A stretch of DNA of 64,000 nt from Elymus sibiricus (taxonomy: Eukaryota; Streptophyta; Magnoliopsida; Poales; Poaceae), in assembly GCA_039707655.1 (NCBI GenBank), contig CM077673.1, forward strand, positions 1,932,001-1,996,000, written 5' to 3'. A program made the translations under genes and the position numbers. Shown here in pieces: positions 32,968 through 45,397 of this stretch. Each line of letters begins with the position of its first letter. The stretch's first letter is position 1. The notes under the pieces were generated by a model. The model did not search any database. It was not told the origin of the DNA and saw only the letters and a list, made by a program, of their open reading frames with translations.

Positions 32968-34153
32968 ATGCTATTACTCACTTATTTTGGGTCCCGGGGC
33001 GATCCAAACGTTCGGGGAACCCCGGGGTCCGCATACGGGGACCTGGCCAAAACTCGCAGATTTGGTCCATTCTTACCAGTTTTCTATGCTATTATTCACT
33101 GGTTTTTGGTAGTTGTGGTCGTCCGAACGTTTGGGGAAGCTCGGGATGCGGTTACGGGGACCTCGCCAAAACTAACAGATTTTGTCTGTTCCGGCTAGTT
33201 TTCTATGCTATTACTAACTGATTTTGGGTCCCGGGGTGATCCAAACGTTCGGGGAACCCCGGGGTCCGCTTACGGGGACTTCGCCAAAACTCGCAGATTT
33301 GGTCCATTCTTACCAGTTTTCTGTGCTATTATTCACTGTTTTTTGGTTGTCGTGGTCGTCCGAACGTTCGGGGAAGCCCGGGGTCCGGTTAAGGGGACCT
33401 CGCAAACACTCTAAGCTTTGGTCCATTCTTACCAGTTTTCTGTGCTATTATTCACTATTTTTTGGTTGTCGTGGTCGTCCGAACGTTCGGGGAAGCCCGG
33501 GGTCCGGTTAAGGGGACCTCGCAAACACTCTAAGCTTTGGTCCATTCTTACCAGTTTTCTGTGCTATTATTCACTGTTTTTTGGTTGTCGTGGTCGTCCA
33601 AACGTTCGGGGAAGCCCGTGGACCGGTTACGGGGACCTCGCCAAAACTCGCAGATTTGGTCCATTCTTACCAGTTTTCTGTGCTATTATTCACTGTTTTT
33701 GGTTGTCGTGGTCGTCCGAACTTTCGGGGAAGCCCGTGGACCGGTTATGGGGAGCTCGCCAAAACTCGCAGATTTGGTCCATTCTTACCTGTTTTCTATG
33801 CTATTACTCACTCATTTTGGGTCCCGGGGCGATCCAAATGTTCGGGGAACCCCGGAGTCCGCTTACAGGGACCTCGCCAAAACTCGCAGATTTGGTCCAT
33901 TCTTACCAGTTTTCTATGCTATTATTCACTGTTTTTTGGTTGTCGTGGTCGTCCGAACGCTCGGGGAAGCCCGGGGTCCGGTTACGGGGACCTCGCAAAA
34001 ACTCGCAGATTTTGTCCATTCTGACCAGATTTCTATGCTATCATTCACTGTTTTTCGGTAGTCGTGGTCGTCCGAACGTTCGGGGAAGCCCGGGGTGCGG
34101 TTACGGGGACCTCTCCAAAACTAGCAGATTTTGTGTGTCCCGGCTAGTTTTCT
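32968..34153 (+). repeat. HOR unit, 10-mer (1,186 bp), type II
   Basis: Order m1, m2, m3, 4a, 4b, 4c, 4d, m5 chimera, m9-like (gaacgctcgg), m11-like (gaacgttcgg). m6, m7, m8 and m10 are missing. The end block matches 29535-29772. Third unit of the 4,381-bp super-repeat. Confidence 0.92.
33798..33915 (+). repeat. Chimeric m5/m8-like monomer in the type II 10-mer
   Basis: m5 head (atgttcgg, cccggagtcc, ttacaggg) joined to the tail gatttggtccattcttaccag of the transition monomer at 29417. The switch lies in the shared aaaactcgcagattt. The same chimera recurs 4,381 bp on, at 38179. Confidence 0.87.
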
Positions 34154-35691
34154 ATGCTACTACTCACAAATTTTGGGTCCCGGGGCGATCCAAACGTCCG
34201 GGGAACCCCGGGGACCGCATACGGGGACCGGGCCAAAACTCGCAGATTTGGTCCATTCTTACCAGTTTTCTATGCTATTATTCACTGGTTTTTGGTAGTT
34301 GTGGTCGTCCGAACGTTTGGGGAAGCTCGGGATGCGGTTACGGGGACCTCGCCAAAACTAACAGATTTTGTCTGTTCCGGCTAGTTTTCTATGCTATTAC
34401 TAACTGATTTTGGGTCCCGGGGTGATCCAAACGTTCGGGGAACCCCGGGGTCCGCTTACGGGGACTTCGCCAAAACTCGCAGATTTGGTCCATTCTTACC
34501 AGTTTTCTGTGCTATTATTCACTGTTTTTTGGTTGTCGTGGTCGTCCGAACGTTCGGGGAAGCCCGGGGTCCGGTTAAGGGGACCTCGCAAACACTCTAA
34601 GCTTTGGTCCATTCTTACCAGTTTTCTGTGCTATTATTCACTGTTTTTTGGTTGTCGTGGTCGTCCAAACGTTCGGGGAAGCCCGTGGACCGGTTACGGG
34701 GACCTCGCCAAAACTCGCAGATTTGGTCCATTCTTACCAGTTTTCTGTGCTATTATTCACTGTTTTTGGTTGTCGTGGTCGTCTGAACTTTCGGGGAAGC
34801 CCGTGGACCGGTTATGGGGAGCTCGCCAAAACTCGCAGATTTGGTCCATTCTTACCTGTTTTCTATGCTATTACTCACTCATTTTGGGTCCCGGGGCGAT
34901 CCAAATGTTCGGGGAACCCCGGAGTCCGCTTACTGGGACCTCGCCAAAACTCGTAGATTTTGTCCATTCTGACCAGATTTCTATGCTATTATTCACTGTT
35001 ATTTTTTTGTCGTGGTCGTCCGAACATTCGGGGAAGCCCGTGGACCGGTTACGGGGACCTCGCCAAACTAGCAGATTTTGCCTGTTCCGGCTAGTTTTCT
35101 ATGCTACTACTCACTAATTTTGGGTCTCGGGGCGATCCAAAAGTTCGGGAAACCCCGGGGTCTGCTTACGAGCACCTCGCCAAAACTCGCAGATTTGGTC
35201 CATTCTGACCAGTTTTCTATGCTATTATTCACTGTTTTTGGTTGTCATGGTCGTCCCAACATTTGGGGATGCCCGGGGTCCGGTTACGTGGACCTCGCCA
35301 AAACTCGCAGATTTGGTCCATTCTTACCAGTTTTCTAAGCTATTATTCACTTTTTTTGGTTGTCGTGGTCGTCCGAACGTTCGTGGAAGCCCGGGGTCCG
35401 GTTACGGGGACCTCGCAAAAACTCGAAGATTTGGTCCATTCTTACCAGTTTTCTATGCTATTACTCACTCATTTTGGGTCCCGGGGCGATCCAAATGTTG
35501 GGGGAACCCCGGGGTCCGCTTATGGGGAGCTCGCCAAAACTCACAGATTTTGTCCATTCTGACCAGATTTCTATGCTATCATTCACTGTTTTTCGGTAGT
35601 CGTGGTCGTCCGAACATTCGGGGAAGCCCGGGGTGCGGTTACGGGGACCTCGCCAAAACTAGCAGAATTTGTGTGTCCCGGCTAGTTTCCT
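34154..35691 (+). repeat. HOR unit, 13-mer (1,538 bp), type II, m1* form
   Basis: Copy of the unit at 29773 at +4,381 bp, with m1*, 4d cgtctgaac and m5 ttactggg. Private ggggaccgcatac in m1*. Confidence 0.92.
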
Positions 35692-37348
35692 ATGCTATTA
35701 CTCACTAATTTTGGGTCCCGGGGCGATCCAAACGTTCGGGGAACCCCGGGGTCCGCATACGGGGACCTGGCCAAAACTCGCAGATTTGGTCCATTCTTAC
35801 CAGTTTTCTATGCTATTATTCACTGGTTTTTGGTAGTTGTGGTCGTCCGAACGTTTGGGGAAGCTCGGGATGCGGTTACGGGGACCTCGCCAAAACTAAC
35901 AGATTTTGTCTGTTCCGGCTAGTTTTCTATGCTATTACTAACTGATTTTGGGTCCCGGGGTGATCCAAACGTTCGGGGAACCCCGGGGTCCGCTTACGGG
36001 GACTTCGCCAAAACTCGCAGATTTGGTCCATTCTTACCAGTTTTCTGTGCTATTATTCACTGTTTTTTGGTTGTCGTGGTCGTCCGAACGTTCGGGGAAG
36101 CCCGGGGTCCGGTTAAGGGGACCTCGCAAACACTCTAAGCTTTGGTCCATTCTTACCAGTTTTCTGTGCTATTATTCACTGTTTTTTGGTTGTCGTGGTC
36201 GTCCGAACGTTCGGGGAAGCCCGGGGTCCGGTTAAGGGGACCTCGCAAACACTCTAAGCTTTGGTCCATTCTTACCAGTTTTCTGTGCTATTATTCACTG
36301 TTTTTTGGTTGTCGTGGTCGTCCAAACGTTCGGGGAAGCCCGTGGACCGGTTACGGGGACCTCGCCAAAACTCGCAGATTTGGTCCATTCTTACCAGTTT
36401 TCTGTGCTATTATTCACTGTTTTTGGTTGTCGTGGTCGTCCGAACTTTCGGGGAAGCCCGTGGACCGGTTATGGGGAGCTCGCCAAAACTCGCAGATTTG
36501 GTCCATTCTTACCTGTTTTCTATGCTATTACTCACTCATTTTGGGTCCCGGGGCGATCCAAATGTTCGGGGAACCCCGGAGTCCGCTTACAGGGACCTCG
36601 CCAAAACTCGCAGATTTTGTCCATTCTGACCAGATTTCTATGCTATTATTCACTGTTATTTTGTTGTCGTGGTCGTCCGAACATTCGGGGAAGCCCGTGG
36701 ACCGGTTACGGGGACCTCGCCAAACTAGCAGATTTTGCCTGTTCCGGCTAGTTTTCTATGCTACTACTCACTAATTTTGGGTCTCGGGGCGATCCAAAAG
36801 TTCGGGAAACCCCGGGGTCTGCTTACGAGCACCTCGCCAAAACTCGCAGATTTGGTCCATTCTGACCAGTTTTCTATGCTATTATTCACTGTTTTTGGTT
36901 GTCATGGTCGTCCCAACATTTGGGGATGCCCGGGGTCCGGTTACGTGGACCTCGCCAAAACTCGCAGATTTGGTCCATTCTTACCAGTTTTCTAAGCTAT
37001 TATTCACTTTTTTTGGTTGTCGTGGTCGTCCGAACGTTCGTGGAAGCCCGGGGTCCGGTTACGGGGACCTCGCAAAAACTCGAAGATTTGGTCCATTCTT
37101 ACCAGTTTTCTATGCTATTACTCACTCATTTTGGGTCCCGGGGCGATCCAAATGTTGGGGGAACCCCGGGGTCCGCTTATGGGGAGCTCGCCAAAACTCG
37201 CAGATTTTGTCCATTCTGACCAGATTTCTATGCTATCATTCACTGTTTTTCGGTAGTCGTGGTCGTCCGAACATTCGGGGAAGCCCGGGGTGCGGTTACG
37301 GGGACCTCGCCAAAACTAGCAGAATTTGTGTGTCCCGGCTAGTTTCCT
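35692..37348 (+). repeat. HOR unit, 14-mer (1,657 bp), type II
   Basis: Copy of the unit at 31311 at +4,381 bp: m1, m2, m3, 4a-4d, m5-m11. Confidence 0.93.
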
Positions 37349-38534
37349 ATGCTATTACTCACTTATTTTGGGTCCCGGGGCGATCCAAACGTTCGGGGAA
37401 CCCCGGGGTCCGCATACGGGGACCTGGCCAAAACTCGCAGATTTGGTCCATTCTTACCAGTTTTCTATGCTATTATTCACTGGTTTTTGGTAGTTGTGGT
37501 CGTCCGAACGTTTGGGGAAGCTCGGGATGCGGTTACGGGGACCTCGCCAAAACTAACAGATTTTGTCTGTTCCGGCTAGTTTTCTATGCTATTACTAACT
37601 GATTTTGGGTCCCGGGGTGATCCAAACGTTCGGGGAACCCCGGGGTCCGCTTACGGGGACTTCGCCAAAACTCGCAGATTTGGTCCATTCTTACCAGTTT
37701 TCTGTGCTATTATTCACTGTTTTTTGGTTGTCGTGGTCGTCCGAACGTTCGGGGAAGCCCGGGGTCAGGTTAAGGGGACCTCGCAAACACTCTAAGCTTT
37801 GGTCCATTCTTACCAGTTTTCTGTGCTATTATTCACTATTTTTTGGTTGTCGTGGTCGTCCGAACGTTCGGGGAAGCCCGGGGTCCGGTTAAGGGGACCT
37901 CGCAAACACTCTAAGCTTTGGTCCATTCTTACCAGTTTTCTGTGCTATTATTCACTGTTTTTTGGTTGTCGTGGTCGTCCAAACGTTCGGGGAAGCCCGT
38001 GGACCGGTTACGGGGACCTCGCCAAAACTCGCAGATTTGGTCCATTCTTACCAGTTTTCTGTGCTATTATTCACTGTTTTTGGTTGTCGTGGTCGTCCGA
38101 ACTTTCGGGGAAGCCCGTGGACCGGTTATGGGGAGCTCGCCAAAACTCGCAGATTTGGTCCATTCTTACCTGTTTTCTATGCTATTACTCACTCATTTTG
38201 GGTCCCGGGGCGATCCAAATGTTCGGGGAACCCCGGAGTCCGCTTACAGGGACCTCGCCAAAACTCGCAGATTTGGTCCATTCTTACCAGTTTTCTATGC
38301 TATTATTCACTGTTTTTTGGTTGTCGTGGTCGTCCGAACGCTCGGGGAAGCCCGGGGTCCGGTTACGGGGACCTCGCAAAAACTCGCAGATTTTGTCCAT
38401 TCTGACCAGATTTCTATGCTATCATTCACTGTTTTTCGGTAGTCGTGGTCGTCCGAACGTTCGGGGAAGCCCGGGGTGCGGTTACGGGGACCTCTCCAAA
38501 ACTAGCAGATTTTGTGTGTCCCGGCTAGTTTTCT
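37349..38534 (+). repeat. HOR unit, 10-mer (1,186 bp), type II
   Basis: Copy of the unit at 32968 at +4,381 bp, including cttattttggg in m1 and cactatttttt in 4b. Private ggtcagg in 4a near 37766. Confidence 0.92.
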
Positions 38535-40072
38535 ATGCTACTACTCACAAATTTTGGGTCCCGGGGCGATCCAAACGTCCGGGGAACCCCGGGGTCCGCA
38601 TACGGGGACCGGGCCAAAACTCGCAGATTTGGTCCATTCTTACCAGTTTTCTATGCTATTATTCACTGGTTTTTGGTAGTTGTGGTCGTCCGAACGTTTG
38701 GGGAAGCTCGGGATGCGGTTACGGGGACCTCGCCAAAACTAACAGATTTTGTCTGTTCCGGCTAGTTTTCTATGCTATTACTAACTGATTTTGGGTGCCG
38801 GGGTGATCCAAACGTTCGGGGAACCCCGGGGTCCGCTTACGGGGACTTCGCCAAAACTCGCAGATTTGGTCCATTCTTACCAGTTTTCTGTGCTATTATT
38901 CACTGTTTTTTGGTTGTCGTGGTCGTCCGAACGTTCGGGGAAGCCCGGGGTCCGGTTAAGGGGACCTCGCAAACACTCTAAGCTTTGGTCCATTCTTACC
39001 AGTTTTCTGTGCTATTATTCACTGTTTTTTGGTTGTCGTGGTCGTCCAAACGTTCGGGGAAGCCCGTGGACCGGTTACGGGGACCTCGCCAAAACTCGCA
39101 GATTTGGTCCATTCTTACCAGTTTTCTGTGCTATTATTCACTGTTTTTGGTTGTCGTGGTCGTCTGAACTTTCGGGGAAGCCCGTGGACCGGTTATGGGG
39201 AGCTCGCCAAAACTCGCAGATTTGGTCCATTCTTACCTGTTTTCTATGCTATTACTCACTCATTTTGGGTCCCGGGGCGATCCAAATGTTCGGGGAACCC
39301 CGGAGTCCGCTTACTGGGACCTCGCCAAAACTCGTAGATTTTGTCCATTCTGACCAGATTTCTATGCTATTATTCACTGTTATTTTTTTGTCGTGGTCGT
39401 CCGAACATTCGGGGAAGCCCGTGGACCGGTTACGGGGACCTCGCCAAACTAGCAGATTTTGCCTGTTCCGGCTAGTTTTCTATGCTACTACTCACTAATT
39501 TTGGGTCTCGGGGCGATCCAAAAGTTCGGGAAACCCCGGGGTCTGCTTACGAGCACCTCGCCAAAACTCGCAGATTTGGTCCATTCTGACCAGTTTTCTA
39601 TGCTATTATTCACTGTTTTTGGTTGTCATGGTCGTCCCAACATTTGGGGATGCCCGGGGTCCGGTTACGTGGACCTCGCCAAAACTCGCAGATTTGGTCC
39701 ATTCTTACCAGTTTTCTAAGCTATTATTCACTTTTTTTGGTTGTCGTGGTCGTCCGAACGTTCGTGGAAGCCCGGGGTCCGGTTACGGGGACCTCGCAAA
39801 AACTCGAAGATTTGGTCCATTCTTACCAGTTTTCTATGCTATTACTCACTCATTTTGGGTCCCGGGGCGATCCAAATGTTGGGGGAACCCCGGGGTCCGC
39901 TTATGGGGAGCTCGCCAAAACTCACAGATTTTGTCCATTCTGACCAGATTTCTATGCTATCATTCACTGTTTTTCGGTAGTCGTGGTCGTCCGAACATTC
40001 GGGGAAGCCCGGGGTGCGGTTACGGGGACCTCGCCAAAACTAGCAGAATTTGTGTGTCCCGGCTAGTTTCCT
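38535..40072 (+). repeat. HOR unit, 13-mer (1,538 bp), type II, m1* form
   Basis: Third m1* 13-mer. m3 has a private gggtgccggggtg near 38796, also found in the next three units. Confidence 0.92.
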
Positions 40073-40546
40073 ATGCTATTACTCACTAATTTTGGGTCCC
40101 GGGGCGATCCAAACGTTCGGGGAACCCCGGGGTCCGCATACGGGGACCTGGCCAAAACTCGCAGATTTGGTCCATTCTTACCAGTTTTCTATGCTATTAT
40201 TCACTGGTTTTTGGTAGTTGTGGTCGTCCGAACGTTTGGGGAAGCTCGGGATGCGGTTACGGGGACCTCGCCAAAACTAACAGATTTTGTCTGTTCCGGC
40301 TAGTTTTCTATGCTATTACTAACTGATTTTGGGTGCCGGGGTGATCCAAACGTTCGGGGAACCCCGGGGTCCGCTTACGGGGACTTCGCCAAAACTCGCA
40401 GATTTTGTCCATTCTGACCAGATTTCTATGCTATCATTCACTGTTTTTCGGTAGTCGTGGTCGTCCGAACGTTCGGGGAAGCCCGGGGTGCGGTTACGGG
40501 GACCTCTCCAAAACTAGCAGATTTTGTGTGTCCCGGCTAGTTTTCT
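40073..40546 (+). repeat. HOR remnant, 4-mer (474 bp), type II
   Basis: Order m1, m2, m3 chimera, m11-like. This is what remains of the 14-mer and 10-mer that should follow in the third super-repeat copy. m3 (40310) switches to the m9-like tail within aaaactcgcagattt at about 40391-40405. Confidence 0.92.
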
Positions 40547-42084
40547 ATGCTACTACTCACAAATTTTGGGTCCCGGGGCGATCCAAACGTCCGGGGAACC
40601 CCGGGGTCCGCATACGGGGACCGGGCCAAAACTCGCAGATTTGGTCCATTCTTACCAGTTTTCTATGCTATTATTCACTGGTTTTTGGTAGTTGTGGTCG
40701 TCCGAACGTTTGGGGAAGCTCGGGATGCGGTTACGGGGACCTCGCCAAAACTAACAGATTTTGTCTGTTCCGGCTAGTTTTCTATGCTATTACTAACTGA
40801 TTTTGGGTGCCGGGGTGATCCAAACGTTCGGGGAACCCCGGGGTCCGCTTACGGGGACTTCGCCAAAACTCGCAGATTTGGTCCATTCTTACCAGTTTTC
40901 TGTGCTATTATTCACTGTTTTTTGGTTGTCGTGGTCGTCCGAACGTTCGGGGAAGCCCGGGGTCCGGTTAAGGGGACCTCGCAAACACTCTAAGCTTTGG
41001 TCCATTCTTACCAGTTTTCTGTGCTATTATTCACTGTTTTTTGGTTGTCGTGGTCGTCCAAACGTTCGGGGAAGCCCGTGGACCGGTTACGGGGACCTCG
41101 CCAAAACTCGCAGATTTGGTCCATTCTTACCAGTTTTCTGTGCTATTATTCACTGTTTTTGGTTGTCGTGGTCGTCTGAACTTTCGGGGAAGCCCGTGGA
41201 CCGGTTATGGGGAGCTCGCCAAAACTCGCAGATTTGGTCCATTCTTACCTGTTTTCTATGCTATTACTCACTCATTTTGGGTCCCGGGGCGATCCAAATG
41301 TTCGGGGAACCCCGGAGTCCGCTTACTGGGACCTCGCCAAAACTCGTAGATTTTGTCCATTCTGACCAGATTTCTATGCTATTATTCACTGTTATTTTTT
41401 TGTCGTGGTCGTCCGAACATTCGGGGAAGCCCGTGGACCGGTTACGGGGACCTCGCCAAACTAGCAGATTTTGCCTGTTCCGGCTAGTTTTCTATGCTAC
41501 TACTCACTAATTTTGGGTCTCGGGGCGATCCAAAAGTTCGGGAAACCCCGGGGTCTGCTTACGAGCACCTCGCCAAAACTCGCAGATTTGGTCCATTCTG
41601 ACCAGTTTTCTATGCTATTATTCACTGTTTTTGGTTGTCATGGTCGTCCCAACATTTGGGGATGCCCGGGGTCCGGTTACGTGGACCTCGCCAAAACTCG
41701 CAGATTTGGTCCATTCTTACCAGTTTTCTAAGCTATTATTCACTTTTTTTGGTTGTCGTGGTCGTCCGAACGTTCGTGGAAGCCCGGGGTCCGGTTACGG
41801 GGACCTCGCAAAAACTCGAAGATTTGGTCCATTCTTACCAGTTTTCTATGCTATTACTCACTCATTTTGGGTCCCGGGGCGATCCAAATGTTGGGGGAAC
41901 CCCGGGGTCCGCTTATGGGGAGCTCGCCAAAACTCACAGATTTTGTCCATTCTGACCAGATTTCTATGCTATCATTCACTGTTTTTCGGTAGTCGTGGTC
42001 GTCCGAACATTCGGGGAAGCCCGGGGTGCGGTTACGGGGACCTCGCCAAAACTAGCAGAATTTGTGTGTCCCGGCTAGTTTCCT
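40547..42084 (+). repeat. HOR unit, 13-mer (1,538 bp), type II, m1* form
   Basis: Fourth m1* 13-mer, 2,012 bp after the third and sharing its gggtgccggggtg change in m3. Together with the 4-mer it makes a 17-monomer period. Confidence 0.92.
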
Positions 42085-43741
42085 ATGCTATTACTCACTA
42101 ATTTTGGGTCCCGGGGCGATCCAAACGTTCGGGGAACCCCGGGGTCCGCATACGGGGACCTGGCCAAAACTCGCAGATTTGGTCCATTCTTACCAGTTTT
42201 CTATGCTATTATTCACTGGTTTTTGGTAGTTGTGGTCGTCCGAACGTTTGGGGAAGCTCGGGATGCGGTTACGGGGACCTCGCCAAAACTAACAGATTTT
42301 GTCTGTTCCGGCTAGTTTTCTATGCTATTACTAACTGATTTTGGGTGCCGGGGTGATCCAAACGTTCGGGGAACCCCGGGGTCCGCTTACGGGGACTTCG
42401 CCAAAACTCGCAGATTTGGTCCATTCTTACCAGTTTTCTGTGCTATTATTCACTGTTTTTTGGTTGTCGTGGTCGTCCGAACGTTCGGGGAAGCCCGGGG
42501 TCCGGTTAAGGGGACCTCGCAAACACTCTAAGCTTTGGTCCATTCTTACCAGTTTTCTGTGCTATTATTCACTGTTTTTTGGTTGTCGTGGTCGTCCGAA
42601 CGTTCGGGGAAGCCCGGGGTCCGGTTAAGGGGACCTCGCAAACACTCTAAGCTTTGTTCCATTCTTACCAGTTTTCTGTGCTATTATTCACTATTTTTTG
42701 GTTGTCGTGGTCGTCCAAACGTTCGGGGAAGCCCGTGGACCGGTTACGGGGACCTCGCCAAAACTCGCAGATTTGGTCCATTCTTACCAGTTTTCTGTGC
42801 TATTATTCACTGTTTTTGGTTGTCGTGGTCGTCCGAACTTTCGGGGAAGCCCGTGGACCGGTTATGGGGAGCTCGCCAAAACTCGCAGATTTGGTCCATT
42901 CTTACCTGTTTTCTATGCTATTACTCACTCATTTTGGGTCCCGGGGCGATCCAAATGTTCGGGGAACCCCGGAGTCCGCTTACAGGGACCTCGCCAAAAC
43001 TCGCAGATTTTGTCCATTCTGACCAGATTTCTATGCTATTATTCACTGTTATTTTGTTGTCGTGGTCGTCCGAACATTCGGGGAAGCCCGTGGACCGGTT
43101 ACGGGGACCTCGCCAAACTAGCAGATTTTGCCTGTTCCGGCTAGTTTTCTATGCTACTACTCACTAATTTTGGGTCTCGGGGCGATCCAAAAGTTCGGGA
43201 AACCCCGGGGTCTGCTTACGAGCACCTCGCCAAAACTCGCAGATTTGGTCCATTCTGACCAGTTTTCTATGCTATTATTCACTGTTTTTGGTTGTCATGG
43301 TCGTCCCAACATTTGGGGATGCCCGGGGTCCGGTTACGTGGACCTCGCCAAAACTCGCAGATTTGGTCCATTCTTACCAGTTTTCTAAGCTATTATTCAC
43401 TTTTTTTGGTTGTCGTGGTCGTCCGAACGTTCGTGGAAGCCCGGGGTCCGGTTACGGGGACCTCGCAAAAACTCGAAGATTTGGTCCATTCTTACCAGTT
43501 TTCTATGCTATTACTCACTCATTTTGGGTCCCGGGGCGATCCAAATGTTGGGGGAACCCCGGGGTCCGCTTATCGGGAGCTCGCCAAAACTCGCAGATTT
43601 TGTCCATTCTGACCAGATTTCTATGCTATCATTCACTGTTTTTCGGTAGTCGTGGTCGTCCGAACATTCGGGGAAGCCCGGGGTGCGGTTACGGGGACCT
43701 CGCCAAAACTAGCAGAATTTGTGTGTCCCGGCTAGTTTCCT
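42085..43741 (+). repeat. HOR unit, 14-mer (1,657 bp), type II
   Basis: m1, m2, m3 (with gggtgccggggtg), 4a, 4b, 4c, 4d, m5-m11. Private aagctttgttcc at the 4b tail, cactatttttt in 4c and ttatcgggagc in m10. Confidence 0.93.
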
Positions 43742-45397
43742 ATGCTATTACTCACTAATTTTGGGTCCCGGGCGATCCAAACGTTCGGGGAACCCCGGGG
43801 TCCGCATACGGGGACCTGGCCAAAACTCGCAGATTTGGTCCATTCTTACCAGTTTTCTATGGTATTATTCACTGGTTTTTGGTAGTTGTGGTCGTCCGAA
43901 CGTTTGGGGAAGCTCGGGATGCGGTTACGGGGACCTCGCCAAAACTAACAGATTTTGTCTGTTCCGGCTAGTTTTCTATGCTATTACTAACTGATTTTGG
44001 GTCCCGGGGTGATCCAAACGTTCGGGGAACCCCGGGGTCCGCTTACGGGGACTTCGCCAAAACTCGCAGATTTGGTCCATTCTTACCAGTTTTCTGTGCT
44101 ATTATTCACTGTTTTTTGGTTGTCGTGGTCGTCCGAACGTTCGGGGAAGCCCGGGGTCCGGTTAAGGGGACCTCGCAAACACTCTAAGCTTTGGTCCATT
44201 CTTACCAGTTTTCTGTGCTATTATTCATTGTTTTTTGGTTGTCGTGGTCGTCCGAACGTTCGGGGAAGCCCGGGGTCCGGTTAAGGGGACCTCGCAAACA
44301 CTCTAAGCTTTGGTCCATTCTTACCAGTTTTCTGTGCTATTATTCACTGTTTTTTGGTTGTCGTGGTCGTCCAAACGTTCGGGGAAGCCCGTGGACCGGT
44401 TACGGGGACCTCGCCAAAACTCGCAGATTTGGTCCATTCTTACCTGTTTTCTATGCTATTACTCACTGTTTTTGGTTGTCGTGGTCGTCCGAACTTTCGG
44501 GGAAGCCCGTGGACCGGTTATGGGGAGCTCGCCAAAACTCGCAGATTTGGTCCATTCTTACCTGTTTTCTATGCTATTACTCACTCATTTTGGGTCCCGG
44601 GGCGATCCAAATGTTCGGGGAACCCCGGAGTCCGCTTACAGGGACCTCGCCAAAACTCGCAGATTTTGTCCATTCTGACCAGATTTCTATGCTATTATTC
44701 ACTGTTATTTTGTTGTCGTGGTCGTCCGAACATTCGGGGAAGCCCGTGGACCGGTTACGGGGACCTCGCCAAACTAGCAGATTTTGCCTGTTCCGGCTAG
44801 TTTTCTATGCTACTACTCACTAATTTTGGGTCTCGGGGCGATCCAAAAGTTCGGGAAACCCCGGGGTCTGCTTACGAGCACCTCGCCAAAACTCGCAGAT
44901 TTGGTCCATTCTGACCAGTTTTCTATGCTATTATTCACTGTTTTTGGTTGTCATGGTCGTCCCAACATTTGGGGATGCCCGGGGTCCGGTTACGTGGACC
45001 TCGCCAAAACTCGCAGATTTGGTCCATTCTTACCAGTTTTCTAAGCTATTATTCACTTTTTTTGGTTGTCGTGGTCGTCCGAACGTTCGTGGAAGCCCGG
45101 GGTCCGGTTACGGGGACCTCGCAAAAACTCGAAGATTTGGTCCATTCTTACCAGTTTTCTATGCTATTACTCACTCATTTTGGGTCCCGGGGCGATCCAA
45201 ATGTTGGGGGAACCCCGGGGTCCGCTTATGGGGAGCTCGCCAAAACTCGCAGATTTTGTCCATTCTGACCAGATTTCTATGCTATCATTCACTGTTTTTC
45301 GGTAGTCGTGGTCGTCCGAACATTCGGGGAAGCCCGGGGTGCGGTTACGGGGACCTCGCCAAAACTAGCAGAATTTGTGTGTCCCGGCTAGTTTCCT
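43742..45397 (+). repeat. HOR unit, 14-mer (1,656 bp), type II, with 1-bp deletion
   Basis: Same order as the previous unit, but one G is lost from the cccggggcg run of m1 near 43770. m2 starts atggtatt. 4c ends ttacctgttttct and the next monomer (44453) starts with an A-type head: the first appearance of the hybrid 4d. Confidence 0.93.
44453..44570 (+). repeat. Hybrid A-head/4d monomer, first occurrence
   Basis: Starts atgctattactcact like m5, then continues gtttttggttgtcg like 4d. The switch lies in the shared tcact. Repeated in the units at 45398 (46110) and, as an extra monomer, in the four units from 47055. Confidence 0.88.

Larger units (their letters stand above)
29773..34153 (+). repeat. 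4,381-bp super-repeat, copy 1 (13+14+10 monomers)
   Basis: Three HOR units in fixed order (1,538 + 1,657 + 1,186 bp, 37 monomers). The same order and the same unit-specific variants recur exactly 4,381 bp downstream. Confidence 0.93.
34154..38534 (+). repeat. 4,381-bp super-repeat, copy 2
   Basis: Second complete copy. m1* at 34154 and the gaacgctcgg monomer at 38297 are each 4,381 bp from their counterparts at 29773 and 33916. Confidence 0.93.
38535..40546 (+). repeat. 4,381-bp super-repeat, truncated copy 3 (17 monomers)
   Basis: Keeps the 13-mer, then only the first and last parts of the rest; 2,369 bp (20 monomers) are missing. Its 2,012-bp remainder is followed by a new m1* 13-mer. Confidence 0.88.

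Noticed and set aside
43742..43859. 1-bp deletion in m1 as a functional frameshift
   Set aside because: There is no gene to shift. It is an ordinary slippage change in a G run, or a sequencing error.
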